Source of the DNA: Candidatus Acetothermia bacterium
GTDB taxonomy: Bacteria > Bipolaricaulota > Bipolaricaulia > Bipolaricaulales > Bipolaricaulaceae
Length of the DNA stretch: 5,254 bases
Reading direction: 5' to 3'
Assembly: GCA_003552425.1 (NCBI GenBank)
Contig: PUMC01000127.1
Location: forward strand, 1-5,254
Shown one piece after another: positions 1 through 5,254 of the stretch. Made by a program: the position numbers and the translations under genes. The first letter of the stretch is position 1. Each line of letters starts with the position of its first letter. The notes under the pieces were generated by a model that saw only the letters and a list, made by a program, of their open reading frames with translations, was not told where the DNA came from and did no database searches.

Positions 1-1409
<1,409 letters not shown>

Positions 1410-1415
1410 ACCTCT

Positions 1416-1421
1416 ATTGTA
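1416..1421 (-). promoter_or_regulatory. -10 element of uvrB, probably a leaderless promoter
   Basis: On the minus strand TACAAT (5 of 6 to TATAAT) is followed by AGAGGT and then directly by the ATG at 1409. A start point about 7 nt after the box would fall on or next to the A of the start codon, so the transcript should have essentially no leader. The GAGG in the 6-nt gap is too close to the ATG to work as a Shine-Dalgarno site. At a 16-18 bp spacing I see no good TTGACA-like -35. Confidence 0.55.
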
Positions 1422-1431
1422 CCCGTGTTCG
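1418..1431 (-). promoter_or_regulatory. Possible degenerate LexA/SOS-type operator over the uvrB promoter
   Basis: The minus strand reads CGAAC-ACGG-GTACA, against the Gram-positive/actinobacterial LexA consensus CGAAC-N4-GTTCG; one half-site is perfect and the other has two mismatches. It overlaps the uvrB -10 box, where a repressor would act, and uvrB is a classic SOS gene. A half-site plus a partial match can occur by chance, and no lexA is in view, so this is tentative. Confidence 0.22.
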
Positions 1432-1467
1432 CGGAAGGGGCGCTGGCGCGCGGGTGTGTCGGCGGGT

Positions 1468-1473
1468 TATTCT
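1468..1473 (+). promoter_or_regulatory. -10 element of the thioredoxin-like gene, probably a leaderless promoter
   Basis: TATTCT (5 of 6 to TATAAT) ends 7 nt before the ATG at 1481, putting the expected start point at the start codon. The intervening CCTTGCT is not purine-rich and there is no Shine-Dalgarno site. No clear -35 is visible at normal spacing. This box lies about 46 bp from the divergent uvrB -10, so both promoters share one short GC-rich region. Confidence 0.5.
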
Positions 1474-1480
1474 CCTTGCT

Positions 1481-1942
1481 ATGAGGACGATGCTTGTGGC
1501 TTTGGCAGCGTTGACGATCGGTGTAGCTGGGTTCGCTGTTGAGCTTCACTACTTCTGGGCCCGCGGTTGCCCTGACTGTAACGAGATGAGCGCCTTTTTG
1601 GAGGAGCTCGAGGAGACGTACCCCGCGTTGGAGGTGCACCGCCACGAGACACGTCTCGACGGTGACAAGTGGCGGCTGATGGTCAGCCTGGCTGAGGAAT
1701 ACGGGGTTGACGGTCGGTTCGTTCCCATGGTGTTCGTCGGTGACGTGGGCGTCTCGGGAGCGGGGGGCATTGCCGAGCTTCAGATTCAACGAGAGGTCGA
1801 GGCCTGCCTGGAGAAGGAATGTCCATCCCCGCTGGACAGGGTGGAGCGCGTGCGATGGCGTCCGAGCCCAACAGAGTGGCTGTTGGCAGGTGCTGTTGTG
1901 TTACTGACGTTGCTCATCATCCTCGAGGTGGGGTCTTCCTGA
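1481..1942 (+). CDS. Membrane-anchored extracytoplasmic thioredoxin-like protein (CPDC active site)
   Basis: The 153-residue product has an N-terminal hydrophobic signal/anchor (about residues 1-19), then a thioredoxin-fold domain starting ELHYFWARGCPDC. The redox CxxC is C30-P-D-C33, and FVPMVFVG (80-87) supplies the expected cis-proline, P82. Two more cysteines sit at C109 and C114 (ACLEKEC). A second hydrophobic span at about 134-149 ends three residues before the C-terminus. Expected topology is a thiol domain outside the membrane, held at both ends or at the C-terminus if the signal is cleaved. A domain of this type, with a terminal C-P-S-P segment, often precedes a multi-span CcdA/DsbD-like electron-transfer module; here only one span follows. 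ATG 1481 is preferred over an in-frame GTG at 1454 because the -10 box lies between them and the signal sequence begins at the ATG. The partner protein and true role (reductant, oxidase, cytochrome c maturation) cannot be told. Confidence 0.8.
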   Translation: MRTMLVALAALTIGVAGFAVELHYFWARGCPDCNEMSAFLEELEETYPALEVHRHETRLDGDKWRLMVSLAEEYGVDGRFVPMVFVGDVGVSGAGGIAELQIQREVEACLEKECPSPLDRVERVRWRPSPTEWLLAGAVVLLTLLIILEVGSS

Positions 1943-1968
1943 CGCAGCATTGGCTGACCGGGGATCGC

Positions 1969-1973
1969 GAGGG
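1969..1973 (+). promoter_or_regulatory. Ribosome binding site that sets the sigma-factor start
   Basis: GAGGG lies 8 nt before ATG 1982, a normal spacing, but only 2 nt before the alternative in-frame GTG at 1976. This favours the ATG as the real start. Unlike the first gene of the run, the sigma gene has a leader with a ribosome site, as expected for an internal operon gene. Confidence 0.5.
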
Positions 1974-1981
1974 TTGTGCGG

Positions 1982-2836
1982 ATGGCGACCGAGAAGAAAC
2001 GTTTGCCGGATGTGGACACGGAGAGTCTGCTAACGCAGCTTCGTGATGCCGAGCGCAGCGGCGGTGGTTCCGGGTCGGAGGTCGCGTCGCTGCGGGAGGA
2101 GATCGCGCGCCGCCACACGGGGCTTGTGCGATCGGTAGCGTTTCAGTTCAAGTTCACGGGGGAGCCGCTCGAGGATCTCGTTCAGGCGGGATATCTTGGC
2201 CTCCTTGGGGCGGTAGCCAACTTCGATCTGGCCCGAGGCACCAAGTTCAGCACCTACGCGACGCACCTTATCAAGGGGGAGATCCGCCACTACATCCGGG
2301 ACAAGTATGGGCAGGTGCGGGTTCCTCAATGGGTGCGCGCCCTATCGAAGAAGGTGGGGGACTGCCAGGATCGGCTCTATCAGGAGAAGGGGCGACCTCC
2401 GACGTTGGAGGAGATCGCCGCGGCCCTGGAGGTCACTCCAGAGACGGTATCCGAGGCCCTCAAGGCGCGCGATGCCATGACCTACGTATCGCTCGATGCG
2501 GAGCGGCGAGCCAGCGACCCCGCCCCATCCGTCGACCTCAAGCGGCTCCTCTCCGGGGATCGCAGCCAGCTTCCCCTCGAAGTCCGCTTGCGCATCGCCT
2601 CCGCGGTGGAGCGCCTGTCTGACCTGCAGAAGAAGATCATCGAAGGGTTGTTCTACCAGGGCCGGACGCAGACGGAAGTGGGCGAGGAAGTGGGACTGCC
2701 CCAACGGCAGGTCGCTCGCGAGAAGGAGCGGGTCATCAAAGCGATGAGAGAACAGCTGTTTGGCGAGGGTGGAGGTCTAGAGCAACGCCGGACGAGGAAG
2801 AACAAGGGTGATGAGCCACCTGAGGAAGGCTCATGA
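1982..2836 (+). CDS. Alternative sigma-70 family RNA polymerase sigma factor (SigB/SigF-like, group 3)
   Basis: The 284-residue product directs RNA polymerase core to a subset of promoters. Region 2 spans about residues 46-110: LVRSVAFQFKF, the core-binding EDLVQAGYLGLLGAV (64-78), FDLARGTKFSTYATHLIKGE (81-100) and IRHYIRDK (101-108). Region 3 covers about 112-165, with RVPQWVRALSKKV and a helix-turn-helix-like GRPPTLEEIAAALEVTPETV. Region 4 is about 207-259 (LSDLQKKIIEGLFYQGRTQ, then TEVGEEVGLPQRQVAREKER). Region 1.1 is absent, so this is not a housekeeping factor; length and the RVP/LEEIA features match the SigB/SigF/SigG or SigD groups. The recognition helix QRQVAREKERV lacks the usual V-S-R-(L/I/Q) pattern. 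A charged tail of about 25 residues (260-284) follows region 4. Start chosen at ATG 1982 from GAGGG spacing. It follows the thioredoxin-like gene by 39 nt and overlaps the next gene by 4 nt. The class is secure, the exact subgroup is not. Confidence 0.92.
   Translation: MATEKKRLPDVDTESLLTQLRDAERSGGGSGSEVASLREEIARRHTGLVRSVAFQFKFTGEPLEDLVQAGYLGLLGAVANFDLARGTKFSTYATHLIKGEIRHYIRDKYGQVRVPQWVRALSKKVGDCQDRLYQEKGRPPTLEEIAAALEVTPETVSEALKARDAMTYVSLDAERRASDPAPSVDLKRLLSGDRSQLPLEVRLRIASAVERLSDLQKKIIEGLFYQGRTQTEVGEEVGLPQRQVAREKERVIKAMREQLFGEGGGLEQRRTRKNKGDEPPEEGS
2822..2829 (+). promoter_or_regulatory. Ribosome binding site for the 94-aa gene, inside the end of the sigma gene
   Basis: GAGGAAGG precedes ATG 2833 by 3-7 nt depending on which part pairs; GAGG gives a 7-nt spacer. 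It sits in the last codons of the sigma gene, so ribosomes finishing the sigma factor can restart at once. Confidence 0.55.
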
Positions 2837-3117
2837 GTGTGCTGAACATGCTGACGTTGCTGACGGAGGTTGTGGGATCGGTGAACCAGGCGGTGGAGCA
2901 CCTGGAGGCAGGTGATCAGGCCACCGGCTTGGCCGGTCTGGATGACTGCATCGCTCGACTCGAGGGTCGTCTCGGCAGTCTCGGCGGCAGCGATATCGGC
3001 GCGCTGGACGTGGCGGTTCCCCTTGAGGAAGTGCGTGGTGAACTCGCGGCTGTGCTCGAGGATTTGCGTGCCGCCCGAAGTGCCCTCCACGCGGCCTACC
3101 AGGCGCGCGAGCGCTGA
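2833..3117 (+). CDS. Small helical protein of unknown function, translationally coupled to the sigma factor
   Basis: I do not recognise this family. The 94-residue product looks all-helical: an N-terminal helix with hydrophobic residues spaced for coiled packing (MLTLLTEVVGSVNQAVEHLEA), a second helix around residues 34-50 (GLDDCIARLEGRLGSL), a glycine-rich turn, then a long helix from about 60 to the end (VPLEEVRGELAAVLEDL onward). It is acidic apart from its last few residues, has one cysteine (C39), no transmembrane segment and no signal peptide, so it should be cytoplasmic. Its ATG overlaps the sigma stop as ATGA, with a good ribosome site upstream, so the two proteins are probably made in similar amounts. 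That coupling suggests a sigma partner (anti-sigma, anti-anti-sigma or stabiliser), but no kinase, STAS or zinc motif supports this. Being a real gene is well supported by the overlap and by the frame; function is unknown. Confidence 0.75.
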   Translation: MSVLNMLTLLTEVVGSVNQAVEHLEAGDQATGLAGLDDCIARLEGRLGSLGGSDIGALDVAVPLEEVRGELAAVLEDLRAARSALHAAYQARER

Positions 3118-3133
3118 GGCGACCGGCGCGCGT

Positions 3134-3162
3134 TTGGCGCTCCTCTCAAGGTCCTGTACGAT
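3134..3162 (+). promoter_or_regulatory. Possible promoter of the glycosyltransferase gene
   Basis: TTGGCG (4 of 6 to TTGACA) and TACGAT (4 of 6 to TATAAT) are separated by exactly 17 bp. The start point would be near 3169, downstream of the ATG at 3161, so a transcript from it could only use the in-frame GTG at 3179. Chance matches are possible at this quality. Confidence 0.3.
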
Positions 3163-4513
3163 GCGCGGTAGACGACCTGTGACGACAATCGTGTTTGCCG
3201 GCGCACACCTGGGCTACAACGCAGCGCAGCATCCCTTGGGGGGCGGCGCCCAAGTGGGTATGCAGCTGTTGCGCCGCTGGTCCGAGACGGCGCCCTTCCG
3301 GCTGGTCGTGCTGGGCTCAGGTCCCGGTGAAGGTTGGGAAGGGTTCCCCGGTGTTGCGTACCACAGGATCTCCAGGGATGCCTCGGGAAAGGCTGAACGC
3401 CTCACGGATCTCTCCGTGCGCGGCTACGCACGCTTCTCACGCCACTTCGAGCACGGGGTCACGTCGTGGCTGGCGGCCCATGCGGTCCGGCAGGGCACGG
3501 AAGGTGTATGTGTCCTTCACAATGATGTGTGCGAGGCCGCGGACTTCGAAGCGCTGCGCAAGCTAGGCTACGCGCAGGCAACGATTCTCCATGTGGATGT
3601 TGTGGACTACGCGGCCAGCGTCTACCTGAGGGGCTGGCTGACGGCGCGTCACCTTGCCCTGCTGGCGCGTACGTTGGGGCGTGCAGGCTTGCTGCGATGG
3701 TGCCCGGATGTTCTCAGGCTCATCTTCGCCAAACAGGAAGCGTGTTTCCGGATGTCCGAGCTCCTTGTTGTGCCGTCGGCGGATATGCGTACCGTCATCC
3801 AGGAGGCCTATCCCTGGCGGTCCGACGACGACGTGCTGGTTGTGCCGTGGGGTGCCCCGCCGGCGCGGGCGGCGGTCAACGGTGACGGGCAGGCTGTTCG
3901 AGCGGAGCTCGACCTTCCGTCTGACCGGCCGGTTCTCGTCGCCTTGAGCCGTATCTCCCCCGAGAAGGGGCAGGACCTCCTGCTCAAGGCCGTAGCCCAG
4001 TGGGATCGGCGCGGCGGGTCGCCGCTGTCGGTCCTGATCTGTGGTGCCCCGGCCTTCATCCACGGGTCGGGCTACATGCGCAAGCTGGAGCGGTTGGCGC
4101 GCCGGGTTCCCAGGAGCGAGGTGCGGTTCCCCGGTTACGTGACCGGCGAGGCGAAGGCCAGGTTGCTCGCTGCGGCCGATCTGTACGTGTTTCCGTCACG
4201 ACATGAGTCCTACGGGCTGACGCTGGTGGAGGCGATGTGCGGTGGCCTTCCCGTGCTTACCACATCGCACCGCTCGGCGACCGAGCTCGTACGGCCAGCC
4301 TTCGGGCGGGTTGTGCCGTCGACGCCCTCAGGATTGGCCCAGGGGATGGAGGAGCTCCTGAGCGACCTGGAAGCGCTTCCTGCTATGGGTGAGCGCGCTC
4401 GGGCGTTCGCCGAGAAGCTGTCCTTCGCCGACGCGGCGGACCGCTTGGCCGCGGAACTCGTCCGCTGCGCTTCCCGCGGTTCACAGGAGGAACACGCGGT
4501 GCGCCCCGCGTGA
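3161..4513 (+). CDS. Glycosyltransferase of the GT4 (GT-B fold) type
   Basis: The 450-residue product should transfer a sugar from a nucleotide-sugar donor to a lipid, glycan or small-molecule acceptor at the cytoplasmic side of the membrane. The N-terminal Rossmann-like half begins TTIVFAGAHLGYN and carries the glycine loop PLGGGAQVGMQLL (25-37). The donor-binding half begins near residue 257 (RPVLVALSRISPEKGQDLLL), continues with FPGYVTGEAKARLLAAADLY (323-342) and carries the EX7E motif E349-SYGLTLV-E357, followed by AMCGGLPVLTT. No transmembrane span is evident. Length is normal for the family. Start is uncertain: ATG 3161 has AAGG 9 nt upstream; GTG 3179 gives a tidy MTTIVFAG N-terminus and fits the possible promoter. 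Longer in-frame extension to 2912 would run through the preceding gene in another frame and is rejected. The 43-nt gap allows co-transcription with the sigma genes. Sugar and acceptor cannot be predicted. Confidence 0.9.
   Translation: MRGRRPVTTIVFAGAHLGYNAAQHPLGGGAQVGMQLLRRWSETAPFRLVVLGSGPGEGWEGFPGVAYHRISRDASGKAERLTDLSVRGYARFSRHFEHGVTSWLAAHAVRQGTEGVCVLHNDVCEAADFEALRKLGYAQATILHVDVVDYAASVYLRGWLTARHLALLARTLGRAGLLRWCPDVLRLIFAKQEACFRMSELLVVPSADMRTVIQEAYPWRSDDDVLVVPWGAPPARAAVNGDGQAVRAELDLPSDRPVLVALSRISPEKGQDLLLKAVAQWDRRGGSPLSVLICGAPAFIHGSGYMRKLERLARRVPRSEVRFPGYVTGEAKARLLAAADLYVFPSRHESYGLTLVEAMCGGLPVLTTSHRSATELVRPAFGRVVPSTPSGLAQGMEELLSDLEALPAMGERARAFAEKLSFADAADRLAAELVRCASRGSQEEHAVRPA
4485..4490 (+). 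promoter_or_regulatory. Strong ribosome-binding-like site with no gene after it
   Basis: AGGAGG lies in the last codons of the glycosyltransferase, 8 nt before an in-frame GTG (4499) that reads only four codons to the shared stop at 4511. The next starts at 4510 and 4521 also give only 4 and 10 codons. The site resembles one meant for a downstream gene that is now missing, or it is a chance match. Confidence 0.25.
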
Positions 4514-4547
4514 GCTCGGCGTGATCGGTGGTGTTGGTCGGACCAGA

Positions 4548-4790
4548 CTATAACGTTCTCGGACAGACGTCCCTGGAAGTAGCCTTCTGCCCTAAGGCTT
4601 GCCCTATGGCGGCGGGGAGCTGCGTCGGGTCTGCTCCCTCACAGCGGGCGCGCCAGCCGGGGCGAGCAGAAAGGGGGTCGAAGCCAAGCGCCGTTTGCTC
4701 GGTTGAGAAGGCCTCCTGGGCGATTGTCACCAATGGACGGACATCCCGAGGACGGAGATCGCGGATTGTGCGTTCACCAAGGGCAGCCAT
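4548..4790 (-). pseudogene. Truncated GNAT-like acetyltransferase start, probably a gene remnant
   Basis: The 80-residue reading frame starts MAALGERTIRDLRPRDVRPL and continues VTIAQEAF, which resembles the first strand and helix of GNAT N-acetyltransferases (T-I-R-x-L-R-P-x-D then a helix ending x-E-A-F). After about residue 36 (ALGFDP) it becomes arginine-, glutamine- and alanine-rich with no recognisable GNAT strand, and it has no acetyl-CoA motif (Q/R-x-x-G-x-G/A). The full fold needs about 140 or more residues, which cannot fit before the convergent glycosyltransferase gene. A TATACT box sits 8 nt before its ATG, so the front end looks like an intact gene start. It follows the C-terminal half of another GNAT on the same strand, 89 nt away. 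Most likely a deletion or frameshift remnant; alternatively a short real protein of unknown function. Confidence 0.5.
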
Positions 4791-4879
4791 CGCCGGCGAG
4801 TATACCGCACACCTGTCGTGATGGGCCTTGCCTACAGCGCGTGATCGACGCGGGCGCCGGCCAATGGATGGGCGGAAGG
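4791..4879. other. Intergenic gap between the GNAT gene and the GNAT-like remnant
   Basis: These 89 nt hold the TATACT box of the remnant and a 5-bp perfect stem with a 5-nt loop (CGCGT-GATCG-ACGCG, 4838-4852) about 28 nt after the GNAT stop. The hairpin has no T-run, so it is not a convincing intrinsic terminator. Nothing else is recognisable. Confidence 0.4.
4799..4804 (-). promoter_or_regulatory. -10 element of the GNAT-like remnant, leaderless arrangement
   Basis: The minus strand reads TATACT (5 of 6 to TATAAT), then 8 nt (CGCCGGCG), then ATG at 4790. There is no Shine-Dalgarno site, and the expected start point coincides with the start codon. No -35 match is seen at 16-18 bp. The arrangement matches those before uvrB and the thioredoxin-like gene. 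Confidence 0.45.
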
Positions 4880-5254
4880 TCAGGTTGTGCGTGGGGGTGC
4901 CTCCACCTCTGTTGGACGGGGGCGGAACATGTGGTACACGGTGAACGTGTCGCTCACGCGCCGCTCTGAGCAAAGCTCGTAGGCGAAGCGGCTGTAGATT
5001 TCGCGGTTGCGGGCATCCCCTGTGAACAGGTAGGCGCCCTGTAGCGTCCGATCTCTGTCCACGAGATCGTGAACGGCATCGAGAAGCCGCCGCGCGACGC
5101 CCTTTCCCTGATGTGCTGGGGCGACCGCCAGCCCCACCAGTGTGCTGTGAGGTTGCGGTAGGTCCTTGGGGGGGAGCATCACCTTGAGCGTGGGAAGAAT
5201 GCGTCGCCACCGGATCGAGGTGGTCAGACCAAGAAGCCCGCCCAGTCGAGACAT
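4880..5254 (-). CDS. GNAT-family N-acetyltransferase, C-terminal part, 5' end beyond the right edge
   Basis: GNAT enzymes move an acetyl group from acetyl-CoA to an amine on a small molecule, peptide or protein. The visible 124 codons contain motif A, LVGLAVAPAHQGKGVARRLL (visible residues 39-58), with the pyrophosphate-binding loop Q49-GKGVA, followed by motif B with N83-REIYSRFAYEL, the usual N/x-x-x-Y-x-x-x-G/A-F-like segment near the acetyl-CoA end. The frame happens to begin with ATG at the window edge, but strands 1-3 of the fold, normally about 60-90 residues, would be missing, so this Met is probably internal and the gene begins outside. The tail PTEVEAPPRTT is polar and likely disordered. 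Substrate is unknown. The stop at 4880 lies 89 nt before the GNAT-like remnant on the same strand. Confidence 0.85.
   Translation of the reverse strand: MSRLGGLLGLTTSIRWRRILPTLKVMLPPKDLPQPHSTLVGLAVAPAHQGKGVARRLLDAVHDLVDRDRTLQGAYLFTGDARNREIYSRFAYELCSERRVSDTFTVYHMFRPRPTEVEAPPRTT

Noticed and set aside
2912..3160. Upstream in-frame extension of the glycosyltransferase
   Set aside because: It runs through the coupled 94-aa gene in another frame; the extra residues are S/R/W/P-rich and unlike any GT N-terminus.
4535..4545. Palindrome TGGTC-G-GACCA between the convergent gene ends
   Set aside because: A 5-bp stem with a 1-nt centre and no T-run; too weak for an intrinsic terminator.
4591..4610. 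Repeat of TGCCCTA-like hexamers around CCTAAGG
   Set aside because: Only two 6-7 bp copies; below what I would call a repeat.
4528..4821. Plus-strand open frame of 97 codons opposite the GNAT-like remnant
   Set aside because: No recognisable domain, poor spacing from AGGAGG, and the minus strand has a promoter and a GNAT-like N-terminus. It cannot be wholly excluded.
4838..4852. Hairpin CGCGT-GATCG-ACGCG downstream of the GNAT stop
   Set aside because: Short stem without a T-run; such matches are common in GC-rich DNA, so not called a terminator.
4548..5210. Minus-strand open frame of 220 codons as one gene
   Set aside because: Its first ~140 codons are out of frame with, and a shadow of, the GNAT gene; only the part from ATG 4790 looks meaningful.

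Overview
The window is a high-GC bacterial chromosomal segment that is dense with genes. The codon bias toward G/C in third positions, the bacterial UvrB and the sigma-70 family factor all point to a bacterium. Three gene starts have a -10 element 6-8 nt before the start codon and no usable Shine-Dalgarno site, which suggests that leaderless transcription is common here. I cannot place the organism firmly. A deep-branching or candidate-phylum bacterium (for example Bipolaricaulota-like) or an actinobacterial-type genome would both fit, and this is only an impression. I see no phage, transposon, CRISPR or RNA gene.

Layout: positions 1-1409 (minus) hold the N-terminal 469 codons of uvrB, the DNA-damage helicase subunit of the UvrABC excinuclease, which runs off the left edge. 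A 71-bp divergent promoter region (1410-1480) separates it from a plus-strand run of four genes: a membrane-anchored extracytoplasmic thioredoxin-like protein (1481-1942), a SigB/SigF-type alternative sigma factor (1982-2836), a 94-residue helical protein of unknown function that overlaps the sigma gene by ATGA (2833-3117), and a GT4-type glycosyltransferase (3161-4513). The right end is on the minus strand: a short ORF whose first ~35 residues look like the start of a GNAT acetyltransferase and then lose similarity (4790-4548), preceded by the C-terminal half of a GNAT acetyltransferase that enters from the right edge (5254-4880).

How they may work together: the thioredoxin-like gene, sigma factor, small helical protein and glycosyltransferase are co-directional with gaps of 39, -4 and 43 nt, so they could form one transcription unit, although the glycosyltransferase has a possible promoter of its own. 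The tightest link is sigma factor plus 94-aa protein, which are almost certainly translationally coupled; the small protein is therefore the best candidate here for an undescribed regulator or partner of the sigma factor. An exported thiol protein and a glycosyltransferase flanking an alternative sigma factor would suit an envelope-related regulon, but that is inference from order alone.
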